Assembly (NCBI RefSeq): GCF_000264455.2
Contig: NC_017956.1
Location: forward strand, 479,501-543,500
Source: Tistrella mobilis KA081020-065
GTDB taxonomy: Bacteria > Pseudomonadota > Alphaproteobacteria > Tistrellales > Tistrellaceae
Length of the DNA: 64,000 bases
Direction of reading: 5' to 3'
The notes beneath the pieces were generated by a model. That model ran no database searches. It was not told the DNA's origin and saw only the letters and a list, made by a program, of their open reading frames with translations. This document shows, piece after piece, positions 1 to 8,679 of the stretch. Position numbers and translations under genes: made by a program. Every line of letters starts with the position of its first letter. The first letter of the stretch is position 1.

Positions 1-627
1 CGGGGCCTGGGCGCGCTGTTCGACGAGGCCCGTGCGCGGCTGCTGCCGGCGCGCTTCGCCGGGGCCGGCGTCGTGGCCCATGGCGATGCGCACAACGCCA
101 ATGTCTGGTTCGAAGCGGGGGCGGGGGATGTGGCCGATCGGCTGGTCTTCTTCGATCCGGCCTTCGCCGGTGCCCATGTGCCGGCCCTGCTGGCCGAGGT
201 GAAGGCGACCTTCCACAACATTTTCGCCCATCCCTTCTGGCTCTATGATGCGGCGGTGGCCGAGGGGCTCTACACCGTGCGGGCGCGGCTCGATGCCGAC
301 GGGCGGGGGATCACCATCGATCACGATCATGATCCGGGCCCCCTGCGCCGGGCCTTTCTGGCGGCCAAAGGGGATCTGCTCTGGCGGCCGCTGCTGCAGG
401 CCCTGGCGGCATGCGGGCAGCTTGATGCAGACTGGCGACGGGTGGTGAAGCTGGCGCTGTTCTGCTGCCCGACCCTGGTGATGAACCTGCGTGCCGGCCC
501 GGATGGCGGCCATCACGGCCCCGCCGCCTCGGCGCTGGGGCTTGCGATCGCGGTCGCCATGGGGGCCGAGCCTGCAGGCGGCGCCACCGATCCGCTCTCC
601 ACCATGCTGGACGCCGTCACTCCCTGA
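1..627 (+). CDS. Phosphotransferase (aminoglycoside/choline kinase-like), 5' truncated
   Basis: The reading frame is open from the first base of the window, so the N-terminal ATP-binding half lies outside it; the GTG at 73 is internal. The visible part carries the family catalytic motif HGDAHNANV followed by FFDPA, corresponding to the Brenner loop and the metal-binding acidic residue of the APH/choline kinase/homoserine kinase fold. It probably phosphorylates a small hydroxylated or amino compound, but the substrate cannot be read from this fragment. It stops 108 bases before an ABC importer on the same strand and could belong to that uptake system. Confident about the fold, not about the substrate. 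Confidence 0.75.
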   Translation, partial: RGLGALFDEARARLLPARFAGAGVVAHGDAHNANVWFEAGAGDVADRLVFFDPAFAGAHVPALLAEVKATFHNIFAHPFWLYDAAVAEGLYTVRARLDADGRGITIDHDHDPGPLRRAFLAAKGDLLWRPLLQALAACGQLDADWRRVVKLALFCCPTLVMNLRAGPDGGHHGPAASALGLAIAVAMGAEPAGGATDPLSTMLDAVTP

Positions 628-735
628 CGGAAACCGCCCGTGCCGCATGCTGCGGCAGGCCGGGCGGGCGATCTTGACAGTTTTCCGACGATCCGGTGGA
701 CTGGCCGCCGAACCCTTCCCTGGAGCAGAACATCG

Positions 736-1863
<1,128 letters not shown>

Positions 1864-1868
1864 GCGAT

Positions 1869-1901
1869 GACCCCGGCCTACGACGACCCCCGGCCTACGA
1901 C
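1869..1901. repeat. Tandem 16/17-bp duplication after the ATPase stop codon
   Basis: The unit gaccccggcctacgac at 1869-1884 is repeated at once at 1885-1901 with one extra C. It lies in the 92-base gap between the ATPase gene and the binding-protein gene. Two more short duplications occur at gene ends in this same locus. Confidence 0.85.
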
Positions 1902-1955
1902 TTCACGATCAGGGACGGCCGCCGCATGCGGCCTGCAAGAACAGGGAACAGGGCG

Positions 1956-3083
1956 ATGACCAAGCATGACGACGCGATGCGCGGCGCCAGCCGCCGTCAG
2001 GTGCTGAAGGGCGGCGTGATGGCCGCGGCCGGGGCGGCGCTGACCGGAACCCCGGCGCTGGTTCTGGGCCGCCGGGCCTTTGCCGCCGAGCCGGCCAAGC
2101 CGGCCGAGATCATCGTCCGCGCCTGGGGCGGTGTCTGGGTCGAGGCGCTGGACAAGGGCGTGTCGCAGAGCTTCACCGAGGCGACCGGCATCCGTGTGCG
2201 CCACGACCTGACCGAGGACAACGAGATCCAGCCCAAGATCTGGGCTGCGGTGGCGCAGAAGCGGGTGCCGCCGATCCATGTCAACTGGGACACCTCGACC
2301 AACGCCACCAAGTCGGCGCTGCGCGGCGTGACCGAGGATCTTTCGGATCTGTCCAACCTGCCGCAGTTGCTGCCGGTGGCGAAGCCGGTCGGCCTGGAGG
2401 GCTGGCCGATCGTCAACACCTATTCCTATGTCTACGTGCTGGCCTATCGGACCGAAGCCTTCCCCGACGGCGCGCCGAAGAGCTGGACGGTGATGCTCGA
2501 CCCGAAGTTCAAGGGCCGGGTCGCGCTCTACAATGACGGCATCGGCTTCCATCCGGCGGCGCAGGTCGCGGGCGGTGGCAAGGTGTCTGACATTCCGGCC
2601 AATATGGAGCCGGCCTGGGCGTTCATCCGCAAGCTGAAGGCGCAGCAGCCGCTGCTGGGCGAGGATCCGGACTTCACCAACTGGTTCCAGCAGGGCGAGA
2701 TCGACGTCGCCTGCACGATCATCTCCAATGCCCGCGAAGCGAAGCAGAACGGCATCAAGGTCAATTGGACCGTGCCGGAAGAGGGTGCCAAGGTCGATAC
2801 CGATGCGCTCTGGGTGCCCAAGGGCCTGCCCGAAAGCGAGCTGTACTGGGCCAAACAGTATGTGAACCATGCCATTTCCAAGGGCGCGCAGCAGACCTGG
2901 ACCGAGAAGCTGGGTCTTCCCGGCGTCCAGCCCGGCCTGACGCCGCCGGCCGATCTGGCGGGCGACCCGGCCTATCCGACCACGCCTGAAGACTTCGCCC
3001 GGCTGATCAGCGTGCCGACCCCGGTGCTGGTCGAGCACGAGCGCGAATGGTTCCAGACCTTCAAGGAAATCATGCAGGGCTGA
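1956..3083 (+). CDS. Periplasmic substrate-binding protein of polyamine-type ABC importer (Tat-exported)
   Basis: Binds the solute in the periplasm and delivers it to the permeases that follow. The ATG at 1956 has a GGGAACAGGG stretch just upstream and gives 375 residues; GTG at 1860 and ATG at 1926 are in frame but less likely. The N-terminus has a twin-arginine motif (SRRQVLKGG) and an Ala-rich hydrophobic stretch ending near FAAEPAK, so the protein is probably exported folded. The mature part begins IIVRAWGGVW, as in the PotD/extracellular solute-binding family 1 group. A folded-export signal on a binding protein is less common than Sec export. The ligand is not evident. Confidence 0.9.
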   Translation: MTKHDDAMRGASRRQVLKGGVMAAAGAALTGTPALVLGRRAFAAEPAKPAEIIVRAWGGVWVEALDKGVSQSFTEATGIRVRHDLTEDNEIQPKIWAAVAQKRVPPIHVNWDTSTNATKSALRGVTEDLSDLSNLPQLLPVAKPVGLEGWPIVNTYSYVYVLAYRTEAFPDGAPKSWTVMLDPKFKGRVALYNDGIGFHPAAQVAGGGKVSDIPANMEPAWAFIRKLKAQQPLLGEDPDFTNWFQQGEIDVACTIISNAREAKQNGIKVNWTVPEEGAKVDTDALWVPKGLPESELYWAKQYVNHAISKGAQQTWTEKLGLPGVQPGLTPPADLAGDPAYPTTPEDFARLISVPTPVLVEHEREWFQTFKEIMQG

Positions 3084-3125
3084 CGCCCTGCGGAATATTA
3101 GGGGTCATTCAGGGCTGACGCCCTG
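3075..3125. repeat. Duplicated stop-codon hairpin
   Basis: The 16-base element cagggctgacgccctg occurs at 3075-3090, where it contains the TGA stop of the binding-protein gene, and again at 3110-3125. Each copy is itself an inverted repeat (CAGGGC, loop tgac, GCCCTG). Confidence 0.85.
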
Positions 3126-3126
3126 G

Positions 3127-3156
3127 GGGCGGCACCGGCGCAATCCGGTGCCGCCC
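3127..3156 (+). terminator. Hairpin between binding-protein and permease genes
   Basis: A perfect 12-bp stem (GGGCGGCACCGG at 3127-3138 with CCGGTGCCGCCC at 3145-3156) with a six-base loop and no T-tract. In importer operons such a structure after the binding-protein gene often stabilises the upstream message or attenuates read-through, giving more binding protein than permease. That role is an inference here. Confidence 0.6.
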
Positions 3157-3194
3157 GATCCGTGACACATCTTCCGAGGATGCCGGTCGCCGCC

Positions 3195-4160
3195 ATGCTC
3201 CGCCCGTCGAAACGCGCCTATCCGCTGTCCTGGCGGCTGCTCGATGCGGCCGAGGCTGCCGTGGGGCTGATCCGCCCGAAACGGCCTGAACTGGTCGCGC
3301 CGGCCCTGTTCCTTGCCCCCGCCATCCTGCTGGTGGCGGTGCTGGTCTGGGGCCTGGTCGACATGGCGTCCGACAGCCTGCACATGCTCGACACGGCGAC
3401 CTTCCTGCCGGCAGAGGCGATGAGCCTCGGCAATTACGCCCAGCTGATCGACCGGCCCATCTATGCCACCGTCATCTGGCGCAGCCTGCTGGCGGGCGTG
3501 ATCGTGACCGCGGCGACTCTGCTGCTCGCCTTCCCCTATGCCTATGTGATGGTGCGCACGCCCTCGCCGGTGATACGGCGGGTGCTGCTGATCAGCCTGT
3601 TCCTGCCCTTCTTCATCGGCCAGGTGGTCCGTGCCTATGGCTGGCTGATCATCCTGGGCGCCAAGGGCATCGTAAACAGCGCGATCACCGGCCTCGGGTT
3701 TGAGCCGCTGAAGCTGATCTACACCTACGAGACCATTCTGTTCGGGCTGGTCCAGTACATGCTGCCTTTCGCCGTGCTGCTGATCGCGCCCGCGATCACC
3801 GCGATCGGCGAGGAGGTGGAGATGGCGGCGTCCTCGCTTGGTGCCAACTGGTGGCGGGGCTTCGCGACCGTGGTGCTACCCATGGCGCGGCCGGGGCTGA
3901 TCGCGGCCGGGGTGGTGGTCTTCACGCTGACCCTCACCGATTTCGCCATTCCCAACATCCTGGGCGGCGGCACCAACGACTTTGCGGCCAACGCCATCTA
4001 CGACGCCTTCTTCCGGATTTCGGACAGCGGGCTCGGGGCGGCACTCGCCATCGTGCTCACCTTCCTCGGCAGTACCATCGTTGGCATCATCCTGGCGATC
4101 GCCGGCGCCGGCACGCTCGGCATGGGCGGGCGCGCACCGGTAAAGGGAGGCGGAGCATGA
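3195..4160 (+). CDS. ABC importer permease, PotB-like
   Basis: First inner-membrane subunit of the polyamine-type importer. After a charged N-terminal segment there is a first membrane helix (PALFLAPAILLVAVLVWGL) and at least five more hydrophobic segments. The coupling-loop region reads EEVEMAASSLGANWWRGF, matching the EAA motif of binding-protein-dependent permeases that contacts the ATPase. I chose ATG 3195 because GAGGA lies about 14 bases upstream; GTG 3162 and ATG 3180 are in-frame alternatives. It overlaps the second permease by four bases (ATGA), implying translational coupling. Confidence 0.9.
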   Translation: MLRPSKRAYPLSWRLLDAAEAAVGLIRPKRPELVAPALFLAPAILLVAVLVWGLVDMASDSLHMLDTATFLPAEAMSLGNYAQLIDRPIYATVIWRSLLAGVIVTAATLLLAFPYAYVMVRTPSPVIRRVLLISLFLPFFIGQVVRAYGWLIILGAKGIVNSAITGLGFEPLKLIYTYETILFGLVQYMLPFAVLLIAPAITAIGEEVEMAASSLGANWWRGFATVVLPMARPGLIAAGVVVFTLTLTDFAIPNILGGGTNDFAANAIYDAFFRISDSGLGAALAIVLTFLGSTIVGIILAIAGAGTLGMGGRAPVKGGGA

Positions 4161-4969
4161 GCGCCGGCGGCACCACGCCCCGCTCCAAGCGGCTGCTGCT
4201 CTGGTCGGTGATCGGCTTCGATCTGCTGATCCTGGCCCTGCCGACCCTGATCGTGCTCGGCGCCTCGTTCACCGCCGGCAATATCGTGACCTTCCCGCCC
4301 GACGGCCTGTCGCTGCAATGGTACGAGAAGGTGGTCGGCGCCTACGAGCTGCGTCAGGCTTTCTGGCGGTCGCTCTGGGTGGCGGTGGTCTGCACGCTGA
4401 TCAGCCTGCCGGCGGGCACGCTGGCCGCCATCGCGCTCGCCCGCTGGCGGATCGCCTTCGGGCGGACGCTTCAGGTCTATCTGCTGCTGCCCTTCACCGT
4501 GCCGCTGATCGCCTCGGGCATCGGCATGATGCTGCTCTTCGGGCGGATCGGCATTCTGGGCCAGCTCTGGCCGGTGGGGCTTGCCTGTGCGGTGATCAAC
4601 CTGCCCTTCATGATCTGGGCAGTGGGCGCCTCGGTGAACGCACTCGACCCCGATCTTGAGAATGCGGCGGCCAATTGCGGCGCGCCGCCGGTGCAGACCT
4701 TCCTGACCGTCACCCTGCCCGCGGTGATGCCGGGGGTGATCACCGGTGCGCTGCTGATGTTCGTGCTCGCCTTCAACGAGTTCCTGGTCAGCCTGCTGCT
4801 GGTCGATGCACGCATCGTGACCCTGCCGGTGCAGATCTACAATTCGATCCGCAGCGTGATCACGCCGGATCTCGCGGCGGTGTCGGTGGTCTATATCCTG
4901 GTCGCCGCCCTCGCCATCCGGGCTCTCGACAAGCTGGTCGGGCTCGACCTGTTCCTGCGCTCGAAATGA
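4157..4969 (+). CDS. ABC importer permease, PotC-like
   Basis: Second inner-membrane subunit, 270 residues. It has about six membrane segments beginning with LLLWSVIGFDLLILALP, and an EAA-type loop (DLENAAANCGAPPVQTF). ATG 4157 overlaps the previous stop and is preceded by AAAGGGAGGCGGAG, a strong ribosome site. Downstream, the histidinol-dehydrogenase-like gene follows after 29 bases, so the enzyme probably acts on the imported compound. Confidence 0.9.
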   Translation: MSAGGTTPRSKRLLLWSVIGFDLLILALPTLIVLGASFTAGNIVTFPPDGLSLQWYEKVVGAYELRQAFWRSLWVAVVCTLISLPAGTLAAIALARWRIAFGRTLQVYLLLPFTVPLIASGIGMMLLFGRIGILGQLWPVGLACAVINLPFMIWAVGASVNALDPDLENAAANCGAPPVQTFLTVTLPAVMPGVITGALLMFVLAFNEFLVSLLLVDARIVTLPVQIYNSIRSVITPDLAAVSVVYILVAALAIRALDKLVGLDLFLRSK

Positions 4970-4998
4970 GCATCTACCTCCCTGAGGAGTCCTGCGCC

Positions 4999-6321
4999 AT
5001 GCCGGCCGTCAACCTCCACGACCTTTCGACCCTCGACGCCGCCGCCCGCGCCGACCTGCTCAAGCGCGCCGAAAGCGATCTCGGCCCCTTCCTCGACAAG
5101 GTCCGGCCGATCATCGAAGCAGTGCGCACCGAGGGAGATGCGGCGCTGGCCCGTTTCGCCCGTGATTTCGACAGGGCGCCTGTCGATCCGGCCCGGATCC
5201 GGGTCGAGCCCGAGGCCTTCGACCGGGCCTTCGATCAGGTCGAGCCCGAGGTGATCGAGGCGATCCGCTTTGCGGTCGACAACATCCGCCGCTTCCATCA
5301 GGACCAGAAGCCCGAGGAGATGTGGCTGCACGAGGTGCGCCCCGGTGCCTTTGCCGGTGACCGCTTCCTGCCGATCCCGTCGGTCGCCTGCTATGTGCCG
5401 CGGGGCAAGGGCTCGTTTCCGAGCGTGGTGATGATGACCACGGTGCCGGCGGTGGTGGCGGGCGTGCCCGAGATTTCGATCATCACACCGCCCGGCCCCG
5501 ATGGCGAGGTCGATGCGGCGACGCTGGTTGCGGCACGGCTCGCCGGTGTCGAGACGGTCTACAAATGCGGTGGCGCTCAGGGTGTCGCGGCGGTAGCCTA
5601 TGGCACCGAAACCGTCCGCAAGGCGGTGAAGATCGTGGGCCCCGGCAGCCCCTGGGTGGTGGCGGCCAAGCGCCTGCTGTCGGATGTGATCGATCCCGGC
5701 ATCCCCGCCGGGCCGAGCGAGGCGATCATCTTCGCCGACGATACGGCGGATGGACGGCTGGCGGCGCTCGACCTGCTGGTCGAGGCGGAGCACGGCCCCG
5801 ACAGCTCGGCCTATCTGGTCACCACCAGCCGCAAGGTCGCCGAGGATGCGATCGTGGCCCTCGACGGATACTGGGCGAAGATGGGCAAGCAGCGCCGCGG
5901 CTTCTCGACCACCGTGCTCACCGGTCCGCGCGGTGGCGTGGTGCTGGCGCCGGATCTGGAAGCGGCCTATGCCTTCGTCAACGACTATGCGCCGGAACAT
6001 CTGGAAGTGCTGGGCGACGAGCCCTTCGCCCATCTGGGACGGCTGGTGAATGCGGGCGAGATTCTGCTCGGCAACCGTACCCCGGTGACGCTCGGCAATT
6101 TCGTGCTCGGGCCCAATGCCGTGCTGCCGACCAATGCCGCCGCCCGCACCTTCTCGCCGCTATCGGTCTTCGACTACATGAAGCGGTCCTCGGTCGGCTA
6201 TGTCACCGCCCGGGCCTATCCGGAGCTTGCCCGCCATGCCGGCGTGCTGGCCCGCTACGAGGGCTTCGAGGCCCATGCCGCCGCGGTCTCCGAAGTGCGC
6301 GACGCGCTGCTGAAGCGCTGA
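4999..6321 (+). CDS. Histidinol-dehydrogenase-family NAD-dependent alcohol dehydrogenase
   Basis: A 440-residue member of the HisD fold. ATG 4999 has GAGGAG nine bases upstream; ATG 4966, overlapping the permease stop, is in frame but lacks a good site. By hand alignment with E. coli HisD, the catalytic Glu/His pair is kept (E333-H334 in YAPEHLE), as are H265, E421 and H426. The metal ligand Gln259 becomes E262, the ligand Asp360 becomes N367 (TLGNF) and the substrate-binding His367 becomes A374 (GPNAVLPT). Together with its place behind an importer, this argues against histidine biosynthesis. Known HisD paralogues such as HpsN oxidise sulfonated diols; the substrate here is unknown. Confidence 0.85.
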   Translation: MPAVNLHDLSTLDAAARADLLKRAESDLGPFLDKVRPIIEAVRTEGDAALARFARDFDRAPVDPARIRVEPEAFDRAFDQVEPEVIEAIRFAVDNIRRFHQDQKPEEMWLHEVRPGAFAGDRFLPIPSVACYVPRGKGSFPSVVMMTTVPAVVAGVPEISIITPPGPDGEVDAATLVAARLAGVETVYKCGGAQGVAAVAYGTETVRKAVKIVGPGSPWVVAAKRLLSDVIDPGIPAGPSEAIIFADDTADGRLAALDLLVEAEHGPDSSAYLVTTSRKVAEDAIVALDGYWAKMGKQRRGFSTTVLTGPRGGVVLAPDLEAAYAFVNDYAPEHLEVLGDEPFAHLGRLVNAGEILLGNRTPVTLGNFVLGPNAVLPTNAAARTFSPLSVFDYMKRSSVGYVTARAYPELARHAGVLARYEGFEAHAAAVSEVRDALLKR

Positions 6322-6354
6322 TCGCGGTCCGGCGTAAGCGCTGATCGCGGTCCG
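6313..6354. repeat. 19-bp direct repeat spanning the dehydrogenase stop codon
   Basis: The unit aagcgctgatcgcggtccg occurs at 6313-6331, containing the TGA stop, and again at 6336-6354 after four bases. It lies in the 43-base gap between two convergent genes. Confidence 0.85.
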
Positions 6355-6364
6355 AGCGACCGGT

Positions 6365-7330
6365 TCAGCCGGGATTGCCACGGCGCAGCGCCTGATCGCG
6401 AACTTCGCGCGGGGTGCGGCCGTGGCGGCGGCGGACGGCGTCGGTGAAGGCGGCATGGCTGGCGAAACCGGCCTCATAGGTGATCCGGGCGATGGTCAGA
6501 TCGCTCGTCCCCGGATCCATCAGCATGTGGAGGCCGACGGCAATCCGGGTCTCGCGGATCAGCGTCTGGACCGTATGGCCGCTGCCGCGCATCGCCCGAT
6601 GCAGATAGCCGGGGCTGATACCCAGCCGTTCCGCCACAGCCTGGGGCGTCAGGGCGGGATCGGTGGCCTCGGCGCGGATCAGGGCTTCGGCCCGCCGGCG
6701 CAGCGCGGTCAGCCCCGGGGTGGGCGGGGCGGCGGCGGGGGGTGCTGCGAACATCAGGGCGATCAGGTCCAGCAGGGCCCGGGCGGCGTGTTCGGCGCGT
6801 CGCTGGTCGACCGGTTTCGGGGCTTCAAGCAGGGCGTCGATCATGGCGGTCACCGCGTGCAGCAGGGCAGGGTCTGCAGCACGCTGCCCATCGGTCACGG
6901 CGGGTGCGACCGCGAAACCGCCGCCCGAACAAGTCACCGCCGGCGGGATCTTCACGCAGACGCTCGTCAGGCCCTCGACGCATCGAAAACCGTAAGGGCG
7001 GGACAGATCGGTGACGAGCGCCTCGCCCGGGCGGATATAGCCGGATCTGTCGCCCTGGCAATGGATCATCCGTCCTGACACCGGTATCGACACGGAAAAC
7101 CCGGCCACCTCGTCCTGTCGGATGTGTGCCTCGCTCCGGATCACGGCGCAGTCGTCGCAGGTGAATCTGGTCAGCGACAATGGCCCGATCCGTCTCTCGA
7201 CGATCCGGGCATGGAAGGGCTGACGGTCGGGAATGACGTCGAACGAGCAATAGATGTCGGTGACCGCTTCGCGCCACCGCTCAACACCTGGCAGTGACCG
7301 GCAATCCAGGTCGAGGATCCGGACCCCCAT
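6365..7330 (-). CDS. AraC-family transcriptional regulator
   Basis: A 321-residue regulator. The C-terminal 100 residues hold the two helix-turn-helix AraC/XylS domain, including LTPQAVAERLGISPGYLHR and a second helix near ITYEAGFASHAAFTDAVRRR. The N-terminal two thirds resemble the AraC-binding-like sensor domain. I chose ATG at 7330 (MGVRILDLD) because GGAG lies 12 bases upstream and the residues further upstream look non-conserved; the frame stays open to 7435. It converges on the dehydrogenase/importer genes and may regulate them or act elsewhere. Confidence 0.88.
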   Translation of the reverse strand: MGVRILDLDCRSLPGVERWREAVTDIYCSFDVIPDRQPFHARIVERRIGPLSLTRFTCDDCAVIRSEAHIRQDEVAGFSVSIPVSGRMIHCQGDRSGYIRPGEALVTDLSRPYGFRCVEGLTSVCVKIPPAVTCSGGGFAVAPAVTDGQRAADPALLHAVTAMIDALLEAPKPVDQRRAEHAARALLDLIALMFAAPPAAAPPTPGLTALRRRAEALIRAEATDPALTPQAVAERLGISPGYLHRAMRGSGHTVQTLIRETRIAVGLHMLMDPGTSDLTIARITYEAGFASHAAFTDAVRRRHGRTPREVRDQALRRGNPG

Positions 7331-7640
7331 GATGACTTTGCGCTCCACGACCCGAACAAGTGCCAACGGCATATTGGATGTCGTGGAGAAAAGAGCATGC
7401 AATGGCAAACGCCGTGATGATGCATATTGCATCACACACGAACGATGTTTCGCCTTTCAGGTCACCCGGTCGAAAGCTTTTGTACACGCGACGGCAAGAC
7501 GCCGGTCTGACCGACGCCTTATGCTCGTCACATATCGACCAGCCGCCTGAGGCGATTATGGTCGATGTACCGATCCGTTCCGGGGGCACATCGCCTTGTG
7601 CTGGCGGCCCTTGTACTGACGGAACGGGTCGGGCGGGTCT
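7331..7640. other. Gene-free leader upstream of the AraC gene, with a palindrome
   Basis: About 310 bases without a convincing gene, presumably the araC-type promoter region. It contains a perfect inverted repeat TGATGC-ATATT-GCATCA at 7418-7434 that could be an operator. No other structure was seen. Confidence 0.5.
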
Positions 7641-7678
7641 GCGTGCGGTCCCGACAGGGCAGTGTCGGGGCCGCACGC
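7641..7678 (-). terminator. Strong hairpin downstream of ompW
   Basis: A 16-bp stem with one G-T wobble pairs 7641-7656 with 7663-7678 around a six-base loop, about 30 bases past the ompW stop. No clear T-tract follows on the minus strand, so it may act as an unconventional terminator or as a 3' stabilising element. Confidence 0.65.
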
Positions 7679-7709
7679 GGTTCGTCGTGGTGGTCAGCCG
7701 ACGGGTGGT

Positions 7710-8375
7710 TCAGAACCGGTAGCCGACACCCACGCCGAACAGCCACGGGTCGATGTCGACATCGGCCTTGATCGAGTTGTTGATCGTGACGTCGGTGTTC
7801 AGGAACAGCTTCTTCACGTCGATATTGGCGACCCAATGGTCGTCGATCGCGAAGTCGACACCGGCCTGCAGGGCGAAGCCGAAGCCATTGTCATAGTCGA
7901 TGTCGATGCCGGCCGGGGTGTCCTCGTTGTAGAACACGGTGTAGTTCACGCCGGCGCCGACATAGGGACGGATCTTGCCGTCCGGAATGAAGTGGTACTG
8001 CGCGGTCAGAGTGGGGGGCAGCAGCCAGACGCTGCCGAGATCCACACCGCCGACCGAGGTGCCCTTGGCGCGGACATCATGCTTGGTGGTGCCCAGGATC
8101 AGCTCGAAGGCGATGTTCTGGGTGGCGAAATAGGTGATGTCCAGCTCGGGGATGACCGAGTTGTCGATCGATACGTCGCCGCCGATCGGGCTGATCGATG
8201 CGCCCTCGTCGGGGACGACCGCCACGCCGCGGACGCGCAGCATCCAGGGGCTCTTGTCTTCGGCGGCGGCGGGCGCTGCACCGGCAAGAGCACCGGCAAG
8301 GGTGCCGGCGGCGACGAGGGCGGCGAGGCCGGCGGCCTTCAGGGCGCGGGGGGCTTTGTTGAGCGTGGTGGTCAT
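7710..8375 (-). CDS. ompW: OmpW-family outer membrane protein
   Basis: Eight-stranded outer membrane beta-barrel, 221 residues. It has a Sec signal peptide (Ala-rich, cleavage near AAAED), the early motif WMLRVRGVAVVPDEG, alternating amphipathic strands, and a C-terminal YRF as required for BAM-dependent insertion. The family passes small hydrophobic solutes. It is divergent from hemN across a region carrying FNR/FixK-type boxes; ompW is anaerobically controlled in enteric bacteria, so co-control by oxygen is plausible. Confidence 0.92.
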   Translation of the reverse strand: MTTTLNKAPRALKAAGLAALVAAGTLAGALAGAAPAAAEDKSPWMLRVRGVAVVPDEGASISPIGGDVSIDNSVIPELDITYFATQNIAFELILGTTKHDVRAKGTSVGGVDLGSVWLLPPTLTAQYHFIPDGKIRPYVGAGVNYTVFYNEDTPAGIDIDYDNGFGFALQAGVDFAIDDHWVANIDVKKLFLNTDVTINNSIKADVDIDPWLFGVGVGYRF

Positions 8376-8520
8376 TGATCTGGCCTTCGTTGGCAGCGGT
8401 CACCGGCCGGACTGCGGCGGCCTTGTCATGCACGGCCCGCCCTGCAGCCGGTGGTCCGGAACTCTCCGATACGTCACCGGTCGATGGCCCTCATAAAGCA
8501 CCTGTGTCCTTTTTCGGGCG

Positions 8521-8534
8521 TTGATCTGGATCAA
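8521..8534. promoter_or_regulatory. FNR/FixK-type box
   Basis: TTGATctggATCAA is a perfect match to the FNR/ANR/FixK consensus TTGAT-N4-ATCAA. It lies about 145 bases before each of the divergent starts of ompW and hemN. HemN-type enzymes are classic FNR/FixK targets. Confidence 0.85.
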
Positions 8535-8599
8535 CCGCCGCGAAGGATGCGACCGGATGTCGCGCCACCTGGCCGCATCAGGTTCTGGAACCATCGTTT

Positions 8600-8613
8600 T
8601 TGATCTTGCGCAA
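8600..8613 (+). promoter_or_regulatory. Second FixK-like box upstream of hemN
   Basis: TTGAtcttgcGCAA fits the looser FixK2 pattern TTGA-N6-(T/G)CAA. It lies 66 bases before the hemN start, where it could affect the promoter directly. Confidence 0.55.
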
Positions 8614-8679
8614 GGAAGCAGCGGCGTGGCCGGGGCAGGATCATGGCAATCAAGGTCACGCCCGGAGAGGTCAATGCCC

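Noticed and set aside
4999-6321. Assignment as biosynthetic histidinol dehydrogenase (hisD)
   Set aside because: Two metal-ligand positions and the substrate His are changed, and the gene sits with an importer rather than his genes.
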